Below, piece after piece: positions 38,858 to 47,727 of a stretch of 64,000 nucleotides of DNA. Position numbers and translations under genes: made by a program. Each line of letters opens with the position of its first letter. Position 1 is the stretch's first letter. Origin of the DNA: Micromonospora fulviviridis (GTDB taxonomy: Bacteria > Actinomycetota > Actinomycetes > Mycobacteriales > Micromonosporaceae); assembly GCF_014648395.1 (NCBI RefSeq), contig NZ_BMRA01000004.1, forward strand, positions 233,394 to 297,393, read 5' to 3'. The notes beneath the pieces were generated by a model, which made no database searches, was not told where the DNA came from, and worked only from the letters and a program-made list of their open reading frames with translations.

Positions 38858-41800
38858 ATGCTCGACGGCGTGACCGCACGCGCCGCCAGCACCGTCCTCG
38901 TCGGCCGCCAGCCCGAGCTGGCGGGGCTGCGCGAGGCGCTCGGCCGGGCCCGGGCCGGCGACCCGGTCACCGTCCTGGTGGGCGGCGAGGCCGGGGTCGG
39001 CAAGACCCGGCTGCTGGAGGAGTTCGGCGCGCACGCCACCGGAGCCGGCGCGCGGCTGCTCATCGGCCAGTGCCTGGAACTCGGCGAGGCCGGCCTGCCC
39101 TTCGCGCCGTTCGCCGCCGCACTGCGCGACGTGCTGCGCCACGACGGCCCGGCCGCCTTCGCCGGCTACGAGGCGGAGTTCGCCCGGCTGCTGCCCGAGC
39201 TGGCCCGGGTGCCGGCCGGGGCCGCCGCGCCCACCGGGCTGCCCGTCTCCGACACCCCGCGCGGCTACCTGTTCGACCTGGTCGCCGACCTGTTCCGGCG
39301 GCTCGCCGAGGAGCGGCCGCTGGTCCTGCTGATCGAGGACCTGCACTGGGCCGACCGCTCCACCCGCGACCTGATCGGCTTCCTGGTCCGGGCCGCCCGG
39401 GCCACCCGCCTGCTGCTGGTCTGCACCTACCGCACCGACGAGCTGCACCGCGGCCACCCGCTGCGTCCCTTCCTCGCCGAGCTGGACCGGGCCCGGGGCG
39501 TGGACCGGATCGAGCTGGGCCGGCTGGACCGGGACGGCACGGCGGCCATCCTCGCCGACCTGCTCGGCGCCGAGCCGGCCGCCCGCGCCGTCGACGACGT
39601 GCACGGTCGTACCCAGGGCAACCCGTTCTTCATCGAGGAGCTTGCCGCGGCCGGCGACCCGGTCGGCTGCGCGGTGCTTCCGGAGACGCTGCGCGACCTG
39701 CTGCTGGCCCGGGTGGACCGGCTGCCCGAGCCGGCCCAGCGGGTGCTGCGGATCGCCGCCGCCGGCGGCACCCGCTTCGCCCACCAGCTCCTCGCCGAGG
39801 TGGCCGGCCTGCCCGAGTCCGAGCTGGAGGACGCGCTGCGCGCCGCCGTGGCCGGCCAGCTCGTGGTGGCCGACCCGGACGGCGACTACGAGTTCCGGCA
39901 CGCGCTGTTCCGCGAGGCCGTCCACGACGACCTGCTCCCCGGCGAGCACGCCCGGCTGCACGCCCGGTACGCCGCCGCGATCGAGGCGCAGCCGCACCTG
40001 GTGGCCGCCGGTCGCGCCCCGGCCGAGATCGCCCATCACTGGTACGCGGCGCACGACCACCCGCGCGCCCTGATCGCCGCCCGGATGGCCGCCGGGGCCG
40101 CCGCCGACCGCTACGCGTACGCCGAGCAGAGCCGGCTGCTGGAGCGGGTCCTGGAACTGTGGGAGCTGGTGCCGGACGCCGCCGACCGGCTCGGCATGGA
40201 CCACCTGCGGGTGCTGGAGGAGACGCTGGCCGCGGCCATCACGGCCGGCGACTACAACCGGGCGCTCACCCTGACCCGGGCCGGGCTGGCCGAGGTGGAC
40301 ACGGCCGCCGAGCCGCTGCGCGCCGCCGGCCTGCTCTACCGGCGCGGCCGGTTGCTCGCCCTGCTCGGCAAGAGCGACGGCACCGCCGAGGTACGCGAGG
40401 CGTACGGGCTGGCGGCCGGGGTGCCGGACACGCCCGAGCGGGTGCGGCTGCTCGCCGACATCGCGGCGCACCTGGTCAAGATCGACCCCAGGCAGGCCGC
40501 CTCGGTGGCCGACGAGGCGATGGCCGCGGCCGAGGCGGTCGGCGAGGACGTGGCCCTGCTGCCCACCCGGATCGCCCTGCTCTGCCGCACCGACGAGGCC
40601 CCCGACCTGGGGCTGGCCGAGCTGCGCCGGGCCGAGGCCCTGGCCCGGGCCACCGGCAACGCGCCGGCGCTGGTCAGCGCCCTGGTGCACCTCTCCGACG
40701 TGCTCTACGAGCTGGGCCGGTACGCCGAGTCCGCGGAGGCCGCCGAGGCCGGGGAGAGCGAGGCGCGCCGGGTGGGGATCAGCCGCTCCACCGGGGCGTA
40801 CCTGCTGTCGAACCGGGCCGAGGCGCTGATCGCGCTGGGTCGCTGGGACGAGGCCGACGCGGCCTGCGCGGAGGCGGCCCGGATCGACCCGCCGGGCGTC
40901 TCCGGGCTGCACTGGCTCCAGCTCCGGGCCGGGCTGCGGCTGGCCCGCGCGCACCCCGCCGCCGACGAGCTGGTCGGCCGGGCGCTGGCCTTCCTGGCCC
41001 GGCCCTACCTCTGGCCGAACCACCGGCTGCCCCTGCGTGAACTGCGCATCGAGGCCGCCCTGGCGGCGGACGACAAGGTGGCCGCGCTCGCCGCGAGCCG
41101 GGCCGCCCTGGCCGACGAGCGCCTCGTCGACCTGCCCCGGGAGGGCTGGCCGGTGCTCAGCGCGGTGGCCCGCGCCGCCGCACTGGTCGGCGACGCCGGG
41201 CTGGCCGCCGAGGCGTCCGCCGTGGCCGCCGTGCTGCCCGCGCGCTATCCGGCGGAGCAGGCTCACGCCGCCCAGGTCACCGCGATCCTCACCGGCATCG
41301 CCCCCGCCGCCGACGGCGCGGCCGTCGCTTCGGCTGAGTCGTCCGAGCCGCCGGCTGCCGCCGACGGTGCCGGCGGCGGGTCCGTCGCTTCGGCTGAGCC
41401 GTCCGCTGCCGCCGTCGAGCGGCGCGGCGGGCCGGCCCAGCGGCCGGAGGCGGCCCTGCCGGCCTGGCGGGCGGCCGTCGCGGCGTGGCGTGTGGTCGGG
41501 CAGCCGTATCCGCTGGGCCGGGCGCTGCTCGCCCTGGCCGAGGTCGCCGCGGCGGCCGGCGAGCGGGACGAGGTGGCCGCCGCGGTCCGCGAGGCCGCGG
41601 AGATCGCCACCCGGCTCGGCGCCACCCCGCTGGGCGAGCAGGGCGCCACCCTGGCCCGGCGGGTCGGGCTGCGCGGCGCCGGCCGGCCCGGCCCGGACCT
41701 GCTGACCAGCCGGGAGCAGGAGGTGCTCCGGCTGGTCGCGGAGGGGCACAGCAACAGCCGGATCGCCGAGCGGCTCTTCATCTCGCCGAAGACGGCGAGC

Positions 41801-41929
41801 GTGCACGTGTCCCGGATCATCGCCAAACTGGACGTGACCAACCGGGTGGAGGCCGCCGCGCTGGCCCACCGCCTCGGCCTGCTCGACCCGACGCCGCCCG
41901 CCACCCCGGCGCAGCGCCGGGGCAGGTAG
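38858..41929 (+). CDS. Large ATP-binding LuxR-family (LAL) transcriptional regulator
   Basis: This 1023-residue protein has a STAND/AAA ATPase domain with Walker A VGGEAGVGKTRLLEEF (residues 41-56) and Walker B LVLLIEDLHWADRS (about 158-171), followed by long TPR-like alpha repeats. The C-terminal LuxR HTH is LTSREQEVLRLVAEGHSNSR then IAERLFISPKTASVHVSRII near residue 949-1000. LAL regulators usually activate secondary-metabolism or sugar genes with ATP. ATG 38858 gives a domain start typical of the family. A GTGA start at 38519, overlapping the 56-aa gene, would add 113 residues made of repeats. A glycine/serine/alanine linker near residue 820-850 shows a 60-bp duplication. Confidence 0.9.
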   Translation: MLDGVTARAASTVLVGRQPELAGLREALGRARAGDPVTVLVGGEAGVGKTRLLEEFGAHATGAGARLLIGQCLELGEAGLPFAPFAAALRDVLRHDGPAAFAGYEAEFARLLPELARVPAGAAAPTGLPVSDTPRGYLFDLVADLFRRLAEERPLVLLIEDLHWADRSTRDLIGFLVRAARATRLLLVCTYRTDELHRGHPLRPFLAELDRARGVDRIELGRLDRDGTAAILADLLGAEPAARAVDDVHGRTQGNPFFIEELAAAGDPVGCAVLPETLRDLLLARVDRLPEPAQRVLRIAAAGGTRFAHQLLAEVAGLPESELEDALRAAVAGQLVVADPDGDYEFRHALFREAVHDDLLPGEHARLHARYAAAIEAQPHLVAAGRAPAEIAHHWYAAHDHPRALIAARMAAGAAADRYAYAEQSRLLERVLELWELVPDAADRLGMDHLRVLEETLAAAITAGDYNRALTLTRAGLAEVDTAAEPLRAAGLLYRRGRLLALLGKSDGTAEVREAYGLAAGVPDTPERVRLLADIAAHLVKIDPRQAASVADEAMAAAEAVGEDVALLPTRIALLCRTDEAPDLGLAELRRAEALARATGNAPALVSALVHLSDVLYELGRYAESAEAAEAGESEARRVGISRSTGAYLLSNRAEALIALGRWDEADAACAEAARIDPPGVSGLHWLQLRAGLRLARAHPAADELVGRALAFLARPYLWPNHRLPLRELRIEAALAADDKVAALAASRAALADERLVDLPREGWPVLSAVARAAALVGDAGLAAEASAVAAVLPARYPAEQAHAAQVTAILTGIAPAADGAAVASAESSEPPAAADGAGGGSVASAEPSAAAVERRGGPAQRPEAALPAWRAAVAAWRVVGQPYPLGRALLALAEVAAAAGERDEVAAAVREAAEIATRLGATPLGEQGATLARRVGLRGAGRPGPDLLTSREQEVLRLVAEGHSNSRIAERLFISPKTASVHVSRIIAKLDVTNRVEAAALAHRLGLLDPTPPATPAQRRGR

Positions 41930-42003
41930 CCGGGGCCTCGCCGGCCCTCCGCACTGGCGGGTGCGGCGGTCGGCCGATCCCTGCGCCGGCTCGACGGCGG
42001 GCA

Positions 42004-42133
42004 GGGCGGATCCGTTCAGCGGCGGGGCGGGGCAGGGCAGCCGGTGCCGGTTCGGCTCGTGCACGGGCGTGCGCGGTGGCCGCTCGATCCGCGGGCTCAA
42101 CGGCGGCCGGGCGGATCCGTTCAGCGGCGGGGC
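42004..42133. repeat. Direct repeat of the glycosyltransferase 3' end
   Basis: The sequence beginning GGGCGGATCCGTTCAGCGGC occurs at 42004 and again at 42109, 105 bp apart, and the flanks also align. The second copy contains the TGA of the minus-strand glycosyltransferase gene, so the last codons and downstream region are tandemly duplicated. From 41930 to 42120 no other feature was seen. Confidence 0.6.
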
Positions 42134-44046
42134 AGGTAGATCTGCCAGCCGGCCACGGTGACCAGGTCGAGGGCGCCCGGGCCGGGCCCGAGCCGCGCGT
42201 CCAGCCGGGCGGCCAGCGGCGACCCGGCCGGCGCCACCCAGGCCGCGTCCGGGTCGGCGTCCACCGCCCGCCGGTACGCGGGCAGTCGGTCGAACCCGGG
42301 GCGCAGCTCGTCGTCGACCACCGCGCAGCGCACGCCCTCGCCGGTGGCGAAGGTGAGCCGGTTGCAGGTCCAGTAGCCGCCGCGCACGTGCCGCACGCCC
42401 AGCGCGCCGAGGGTGTCGACGAGCGCCCGGTGCCGGTCGGCCTCCGCGTGGGTGGCCGGTACGGCCCGGATCGCGTCCGCCGTGGCGACCGCCCCGGCGC
42501 CGAGCATCCCCACCAGCACCGCGACCGCCGCCACCCCGGCCGCTCGGATCCACCCCCGGCCTTCCGCCCCCCGGTCGATCGACTCCAGCTCGCCGACCTG
42601 GCGCACACCCGGCAGGTCGGACGCCGCCAGCTCGCCGACCTGGCGCAGACCTGGCAGCTCGGACCCCGCCGGCTCGCCGAGGTGGTGGCCGGGCCGGTGG
42701 GGCGGCTCGGCGGGTGCGGGCCAGAGGCCGGCCCGGCGGGCGGCGGTCCAGAGGGGCCAGAGCAGGGCCGGCGTGGCGACCGCCAGCACCGAGAGGTAGC
42801 GGGCGCTCTCGATCGGGGTCCGCCCGGCCGCGTTGCTCGCCGTGTAGGCCGCCAGCACCGCCGCCGCCCCGGCGAGCAGCGCGAGCCGCACGGCCGCCGA
42901 CACCCGCCGCTCTGTCGCGCCGGCGGGATCGTCGCCCGATCTTGGACAGTTGTCGTTCGCAGCGAACGGAAAGTGTCCAAGATCGGCGGGTGAGAGGGGC
43001 CGGCGGAGGGCGCGCCAGGCGATGACCGCCGCGAGGAGCAGCAGGACGACGAACGCCGGCGCCCACCACAGTTGCCACGGGGCGCAGTGGCCCGGGGAGC
43101 AGAAGCCCATGGCCAGGGGCGGGCCGAGCACCAGGCCGCCGTACAACCGCTCGCCCCAGCTCGCCGCCGCATCGGCGCCGCTGGCGGCCAGCACGGCCGC
43201 GAGCGGGTTTCGGCCGTGCCGGAGGCTGTCCAGCAGCATCGGCGCCGCGCCCAGCAGCAGTCCTGCGGCCAGGGCTGCGCCGGCCCGCCCGATCAGCTCC
43301 CGCCGCCGACACCCTGCCAGCACCGCCCCGAGCGCCAGCACGAACGGCAGGATCAGCGGATCGGCCCAGAGCAGCAGGCCGGAGATGAGCCCCCAGCCCG
43401 CCCAGCGGGGCAGTCGCGCCGCCGACCCGGACGCGGTGGCCCGAAGGGGCAGCGGTTCCGCTGGTCTGTCCGCGGCCGCCCGACGCGGCAGCCGCGCTCC
43501 CGGGGCGCCGGCGCAGAGTCCCACGGTGAGCAGGGCCAGCGCCACCCCGGCCGGGTTCAGCTCGGGGTAGCCGCCCCCGGCGATGAGCTGGTTCTTCACC
43601 ACCCGGTCCGAGCCGAGGGCGAGGAAGCCGACCACGAGCAGGGCGAACCACCGGTCGCCGCCGAGCCGGCGGGTGAGCCGCCAGGACAGGGCGAGGAAGA
43701 GGGCGTACAGCGCCAGGGTGGGCAGCCGCAGGACGAGCACCGACGGGCCGGCCAGGGCGACCAGCGGCGCAGCGAGGTACGCCTCCAGCGTGCCCATGTA
43801 CGCCTGCCCGTAGAACCAGACCGGGAAGCCGTCGCCACGGGCGATGTGCAGGGCGGCCAGCCCCATCGTCGCCTCGTCGCTGTTGGTGGGCGGCGCGTCG
43901 GCGAGCAGCAGCGCCAGCCGGTAGCCGACCCCGGCCAGCCCGACCAGCAGGGCGAGCAGCGCCGGCAGCCGGGTACGCCGGGGCGTACGCGGGCGGGTGG
44001 CCTCGCGCGGCTCCTGGCGTACCCCGGCGGTCATCCCTGGGATCAT
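42121..44046 (-). CDS. GT-C/ArnT-like membrane glycosyltransferase with repeat insertions
   Basis: The 641-residue protein has about 12 hydrophobic segments. The conserved N-terminal region PPTNSDEATMGLAALHIARG (acidic loop residue D/E of GT-39/ArnT-type enzymes) and FPVWFYGQAYMGTLEAYLA resemble dolichol/undecaprenyl-phosphate sugar transferases. Two stretches look inserted: a 51-bp perfect-stem hairpin at 42936-42986 that reads through as DLGHFPFAANDNCPRSGD, and a 42-bp tandem repeat at 42587-42682 coding SELPGLRQVGELAASDLPGV-like text. Both keep the frame, so the gene is likely still translated. ATG 44046 is used; ATG 44034 is also possible. Confidence 0.7.
   Translation of the reverse strand: MIPGMTAGVRQEPREATRPRTPRRTRLPALLALLVGLAGVGYRLALLLADAPPTNSDEATMGLAALHIARGDGFPVWFYGQAYMGTLEAYLAAPLVALAGPSVLVLRLPTLALYALFLALSWRLTRRLGGDRWFALLVVGFLALGSDRVVKNQLIAGGGYPELNPAGVALALLTVGLCAGAPGARLPRRAAADRPAEPLPLRATASGSAARLPRWAGWGLISGLLLWADPLILPFVLALGAVLAGCRRRELIGRAGAALAAGLLLGAAPMLLDSLRHGRNPLAAVLAASGADAAASWGERLYGGLVLGPPLAMGFCSPGHCAPWQLWWAPAFVVLLLLAAVIAWRALRRPLSPADLGHFPFAANDNCPRSGDDPAGATERRVSAAVRLALLAGAAAVLAAYTASNAAGRTPIESARYLSVLAVATPALLWPLWTAARRAGLWPAPAEPPHRPGHHLGEPAGSELPGLRQVGELAASDLPGVRQVGELESIDRGAEGRGWIRAAGVAAVAVLVGMLGAGAVATADAIRAVPATHAEADRHRALVDTLGALGVRHVRGGYWTCNRLTFATGEGVRCAVVDDELRPGFDRLPAYRRAVDADPDAAWVAPAGSPLAARLDARLGPGPGALDLVTVAGWQIYLPRR
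42587..42682. repeat. 42-bp tandem repeat in glycosyltransferase
   Basis: AGCTCGCCGACCTGGCGCA begins at 42587 and 42629, with a partial third at 42671. The period of 42 bp is 14 codons. It encodes a proline-poor linker (GELAASDLPGVRQV) between membrane segments. Confidence 0.7.
42936..42986. repeat. Dispersed-type hairpin inserted in glycosyltransferase frame
   Basis: CCGATCTTGGACA (42936-42948) pairs exactly with TGTCCAAGATCGG (42974-42986), and inner CGTTC/GAACG add pairs. Such GATCTTGGACAGTT hairpins, to my recollection, are repeated between genes in Micromonospora. Here one lies inside an open frame, and its length fits the frame. Confidence 0.6.
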
Positions 44047-44094
44047 GGCATCCGGCGGGTGGCCGGCGGCGGGCGACGCGGTGGACGGCCGGCC

Positions 44095-45084
44095 TCAGCC
44101 GGCGGCGACGACCTCGTCGCGGGCGGCGAGCGCCTGCTGGTAGAGCCGCCCGGCCCGGTACGACGAGCGGACCAGCGGGCCGCTCATCACGCCGGCGAAG
44201 CCGATCTCCTCGGCCTCCTCGCGCAGCTCGACGAACTCCTCCGGCTTGACCCAGCGGGTGACCGGGTGGTGCCGGGGGGAGGGGCGCAGGTACTGGGTGA
44301 TGGTGATCAGCTCGCAGCCGGCCTCGTGCAGGTCGCGCAGCGCCTGGGAGACCTCGGCCCGCTCCTCGCCCATGCCGAGGATCAGGTTGCTCTTGGTGAC
44401 CAGGCCGGCGGCGCGCGCCTGGCGGATCACGTCGAGGGAGCGCTCGTAGCGGAACGCCGGGCGGATCCGCTTGAAGATCCGCGGCACGGTCTCGACGTTG
44501 TGCGCCAGCACCTCGGGGCGGGCGCCGAACACCTCGGCGAGCTGCTCGGGCACCGCGTTGAAGTCGGGGATCAGCAGCTCGACGCCGCAGCCGGACTGGA
44601 GGGCGTGGATCTGCCGGACCGTCTCGGCGTAGAGCCAGGCGCCACCGTCGGGCAGGTCGTCGCGGGCCACGCCGGTGATGGTGGCGTAGCGCAGACCCAT
44701 GGCGGCGACGGACTCGGCGACCCGGCGGGGCTCGTCGGCGTCGAACTCGGCGGGCTTGCCGGTGTCGATCTGGCAGAAGTCGCAGCGCCGGGTGCACTGG
44801 TCGCCACCGATGAGGAAGGTGGCTTCCCGGTCCTCCCAGCACTCGTAGATGTTGGGGCAGCCGGCCTCCTGGCAGACGGTGTGCAGCCCCTCACGCGAGA
44901 CGAGCCCGCGCAGCTGGGTGTACTCCGGGCCCATCTTGGCCTTGACCTTGATCCACGGCGGCTTGCGCTCGATCGGCGTCTCGGCGTTGCGCGCCTCGAT
45001 CCGCAGCATGCGCCGCCCCTCGGGGGCGACGGTCGCGGTGCGCGCTGCCGGCTCGGTCCTCGGCGCGGAGTGCTCGATCGTCAC
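44095..45084 (-). CDS. lipA: Lipoyl synthase
   Basis: LipA inserts two sulfurs into octanoyl groups on E2 and glycine-cleavage H proteins, using two 4Fe-4S clusters and SAM. The 329-residue protein has both cysteine sets: C71-C76-C82 ([12 protein letters not shown]) and the radical-SAM C97-C101-C104 (CTRRCDFC). The terminal RSSYRAG carries the conserved serine ligand. GTG 45084 is selected, giving [15 protein letters not shown]; a longer reading to 45141 runs through non-conserved sequence. Unlike many bacteria, lipB is not adjacent: an aspartyl-tRNA synthetase and a NAD synthetase operon lie between. The products serve the E2 protein at 59367. Confidence 0.97.
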   Translation of the reverse strand: MTIEHSAPRTEPAARTATVAPEGRRMLRIEARNAETPIERKPPWIKVKAKMGPEYTQLRGLVSREGLHTVCQEAGCPNIYECWEDREATFLIGGDQCTRRCDFCQIDTGKPAEFDADEPRRVAESVAAMGLRYATITGVARDDLPDGGAWLYAETVRQIHALQSGCGVELLIPDFNAVPEQLAEVFGARPEVLAHNVETVPRIFKRIRPAFRYERSLDVIRQARAAGLVTKSNLILGMGEERAEVSQALRDLHEAGCELITITQYLRPSPRHHPVTRWVKPEEFVELREEAEEIGFAGVMSGPLVRSSYRAGRLYQQALAARDEVVAAG

Positions 45085-45224
45085 AAAACCGAGCCTACGC
45101 CGGTCGGTGGCGGTCGATGAACGGCGGGCGACGGCCGTCACGCCCGATTCGTTGTGACACCGGACACCAGTGGCGAAAAATGGCCGTCACACGGGCCGGG
45201 TTCGGGTGCTAACCTCCCCGGCAA

Positions 45225-45491
45225 AGCTGCGACGGAGCCGAGTAGCGGGCCGATCCGCCAGCCAGAGAGCCGCCGATGTGCTGGAAGGCGGTCTGGCGCC
45301 GGCCCTGCGAAGACCCTCCCGAGCTGCGGGAAGAACGGCCTCCGCGCCCAGTAGAACCCGCCCGGCTGGCCCCGGTGAAAAGGCGACGAACGAGGCCCTC
45401 CGCCGAGGCGGAGGGCGAAGGTGTGGTGGCACCGCGAGGCTCCCGCTCGCCCACACCTCCCGGGGATCGCGTTGCGATTGACCAAGGAGGT
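45225..45491 (+). promoter_or_regulatory. T-box riboswitch (Asp/GAC specifier), probably translational
   Basis: Stem I shows AGTA (45241-45244), the AGAGAG region, and GAA (45309-45311) opposite it, followed by GAC (45312-45314) as specifier codon for tRNA-Asp. A GC-rich stem III hairpin is at about 45394-45415. The conserved T-box is GGTGGCACCGCG (45425-45436). AGGTGTGG (45419-45426) can pair with CCACACCT (45451-45458), while ACCTCC (45455-45460) can instead pair with the Shine-Dalgarno GGAGGT (45486-45491), a mutually exclusive switch. This suggests control of translation initiation by uncharged tRNA-Asp. Between 45085 and 45224 no other gene was seen. Confidence 0.85.
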
Positions 45492-45497
45492 ACCGCC

Positions 45498-46784
45498 GTG
45501 CAACGCATCCTGTCCTCCCAGCTCAGCCACCATGTCGGCGCCACCGTGCGGATCGCCGGCTGGGTGCACCGCCGCCGGCTGCTCAAGTCGGTGGCCTTCC
45601 TGATCGTGCGGGACGCCGCCGGCCTGGCCCAGGTGGTGGTCACCGACCCCGCCGTGCGCGCGGCCGTCGAGTCGCTGCCCGAGGAGACCGTCGTCGAGGT
45701 GGTCGGCACGGTGGTCGCGAACGCCACGGCGCCCGCCGGGGTCGAGCTGGCCGAGCCGACGGTACGCCCACTCGGCCCGCCCGCCGTCCCGCCGCCGTTC
45801 GACCTGTACCGGCCGGCGCTCACCGCCACCCTGCCCACCCAGCTCGACCACGCGCCGACCGCGCTGCGCCACCCGACCCGGTCGGCGGCGCTGCGGATCT
45901 CGGCGGCGGCGGTGGCCGGCTTCCGGGCCGCCCTCGACGCCCGCGGGTTCGTGGAGATCCACACCCCGAAGGTGGTCGCCTCGTCCACTGAGAGCGGGGC
46001 GAACGTGTTCGCGCTGGACTGGTTCGGCCGGCCCGCGTACCTGGCCCAGTCGCCGCAGTTCTACAAGCAGCTCATGGTCGGCGTCTTCGAGCGGGTGTAC
46101 GAGGTCGGGCCGGTGTTCCGCGCCGAGCCGCACGACACCGTCCGGCACCTGGCCCAGTACACCTCGCTCGACGTCGAGCTGGGTTTCGTGGCCGACCACC
46201 GGGACGTGATGGCCGTGCTGCGGGAGACCCTGGCCGGGATGCTGGCCGAGGTCGCGGAGCGGGCCGGCGGGGCGCTCGCCACCCTCGACCTGACCCTGCC
46301 CGGGGTGCCCGCCGAGATCCCGGCCGTGCACTTCATCGAGGCGCTGAAGATCGCCGGGGCACCGGCCGACGAGCCGGACCTCGCCCCGGCGCACGAGCGG
46401 GCGCTGGGGGAGTGGGCGCTTCGCGAGCACGGCTCGGACTTCCTCTTCGTCACCGGGTACCCGATGGCGAAGCGGCCGTTCTACACCCACCCGGACCCGG
46501 CGCGGCCGACCCACTCCAACGGCTTCGACCTGCTGTTCCGGGGGATGGAGCTGGTCACCGGCGGGCAGCGGCTGCACCGGTACGAGGACTACCTGGCCGC
46601 CCTGGCGGCCCGCGGCGAGCCGGTCGAGCCGTACGCCGGGTACGTGGACGCGTTCCGGCACGGCATGCCGCCGCACGGGGGCTTCGCCATCGGGCTGGAA
46701 CGCTTCGTCGCCCGGCTCACCGGCGCGGCCAACGTCCGCGAGGTGACCGCGTTCCCGCGCGACCTGCACCGCCTCACGCCCTGA
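45498..46784 (+). CDS. aspS: Aspartyl-tRNA synthetase, archaeal-type / non-discriminating
   Basis: The 428-residue class II synthetase has an N-terminal OB anticodon-binding domain (RIAGWVHRRRLLKSVAFLIV), motif 2 VFRAEPHDTVRHLAQYTSLD and motif 3 GGFAIGLERFVARLTG. The short form without the bacterial GAD insertion is that of archaeal-type AspRS or AsnRS-like enzymes. The T-box upstream has GAC as specifier, which supports aspartate as the amino acid. Many archaeal-type AspRS proteins charge both tRNA-Asp and tRNA-Asn. A normal bacterial AspRS probably exists elsewhere in the genome, so this may be a second, stress-controlled copy. The gene lies between lipA and the lipB operon. Confidence 0.88.
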   Translation: MQRILSSQLSHHVGATVRIAGWVHRRRLLKSVAFLIVRDAAGLAQVVVTDPAVRAAVESLPEETVVEVVGTVVANATAPAGVELAEPTVRPLGPPAVPPPFDLYRPALTATLPTQLDHAPTALRHPTRSAALRISAAAVAGFRAALDARGFVEIHTPKVVASSTESGANVFALDWFGRPAYLAQSPQFYKQLMVGVFERVYEVGPVFRAEPHDTVRHLAQYTSLDVELGFVADHRDVMAVLRETLAGMLAEVAERAGGALATLDLTLPGVPAEIPAVHFIEALKIAGAPADEPDLAPAHERALGEWALREHGSDFLFVTGYPMAKRPFYTHPDPARPTHSNGFDLLFRGMELVTGGQRLHRYEDYLAALAARGEPVEPYAGYVDAFRHGMPPHGGFAIGLERFVARLTGAANVREVTAFPRDLHRLTP

Positions 46785-46791
46785 GGCGAGA

Positions 46792-46827
46792 GGAGGGGCC
46801 CCTTGTCGACCTGACAGGGGCCCCTCC
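46792..46827. terminator. Strong bidirectional hairpin terminator
   Basis: GGAGGGGCCCCT pairs with AGGGGCCCCTCC, with TGTC/GAC extension and a short loop. It follows aspS and precedes the convergent nadE2. No T tract. Confidence 0.7.
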
Positions 46828-46885
46828 GCTGGGCGAGCCGGTGTGGAGGAGGAACCGGGGCGCGGGGCCGGGCAGCCGCGGTGCG

Positions 46886-47710
46886 TCAGGGAGCGATCGG
46901 GAGCTGGCGCTTGTGCTCGGTGGCCCGGTAGCGCTCCACCAGCGCCGCCTCCACCTCGGCCGGCACCGGTCGGCCCTCCAGGTAGTCGTCGATGTGCTCG
47001 TAGGCCAGGCCGAGCGCGTCCTCGTCGAGCTTGCCCGGGGCGAGGCTCTCCAGGTCGGCCGTGGGCGCCTTGCCGACCAGTTCGGCGGGGGCGCCGAGCG
47101 CTGCGGCGAGCGCCCGCACCCGCCGCTTGGTCAGCCCGGTCAGCGGGACCAGGTCCGCCGCGCCGTCGCCGTGCTTGGTGAAGAAGCCGGTGACCGCCTC
47201 GGCGGCGTGGTCGGTGCCGACCACCAGCCCGCCCGCCGCGCCGGCCACCGCGTACTGGGCGATCATGCGCTGCCGGGCCTTGACGTTGCCGAGCACGAAG
47301 TCCTGCTGGGCGGCGTCGCGGAAGGTCAGCCCGGCGGCGACCAGCGCGTCCAGGGCGGCGTCGGCGGCCGGCTTGACGTCGACCGTGAGCAGCCGGTCCG
47401 GCCGGATGAACGCCAGCGCCGCCTGGGCGTGGTGCTCGTCGGCCTGCACCCCGTACGGCAGGCGCATGGCGACGAAGACGGCCGGGTGGCCGGCCGCGCG
47501 GGCCCGCTCCGCGGCGAGCTGGCAGAGCCGGCCGGTGGTGGTCGAGTCCACGCCGCCGCTGATGCCCAGGACCAGCGTCGTGAGGCCGGTGTCGACCAGG
47601 CGGTCGGCGAGGAAGACGACGCGCCGCTCGATCTCCTCGGCGGCGTCGAAGGTCGCCGACACCTGGAGCTCCTCGGCGATCCGCTGCCGGATCGACATCA
47701 CGTCGGTCAT
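46886..47710 (-). CDS. nadE2: Ammonia-dependent NAD+ synthetase
   Basis: The 274-residue NadE of the E. coli type has ATP pyrophosphatase P-loop LVLGISGGVDSTTTGRL (residues 46-62), YGVQADEHHAQAAL, DFVLGNVKARQRMIAQYAV and GLVVGTDHAAEAVTGFFTKH. It lacks the glutaminase domain of the 586-residue enzyme at 7438, so the genome keeps both types. The gene follows a VOC protein and lipB on the same strand, suggesting a cofactor operon (lipB-VOC-nadE2). GTG-free ATG start at 47710 (MTDVMSIRQRIAEELQV). Confidence 0.95.
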   Translation of the reverse strand: MTDVMSIRQRIAEELQVSATFDAAEEIERRVVFLADRLVDTGLTTLVLGISGGVDSTTTGRLCQLAAERARAAGHPAVFVAMRLPYGVQADEHHAQAALAFIRPDRLLTVDVKPAADAALDALVAAGLTFRDAAQQDFVLGNVKARQRMIAQYAVAGAAGGLVVGTDHAAEAVTGFFTKHGDGAADLVPLTGLTKRRVRALAAALGAPAELVGKAPTADLESLAPGKLDEDALGLAYEHIDDYLEGRPVPAEVEAALVERYRATEHKRQLPIAP

Positions 47711-47727
47711 CGGGGGTCCTCTCCTGC

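Noticed and set aside
38411-44842. A 2143-codon open frame on the minus strand
   Set aside because: It runs antisense through the LuxR-family gene and in another frame of the glycosyltransferase. It has low-complexity Arg/Gly/Pro text and is a GC-rich shadow.
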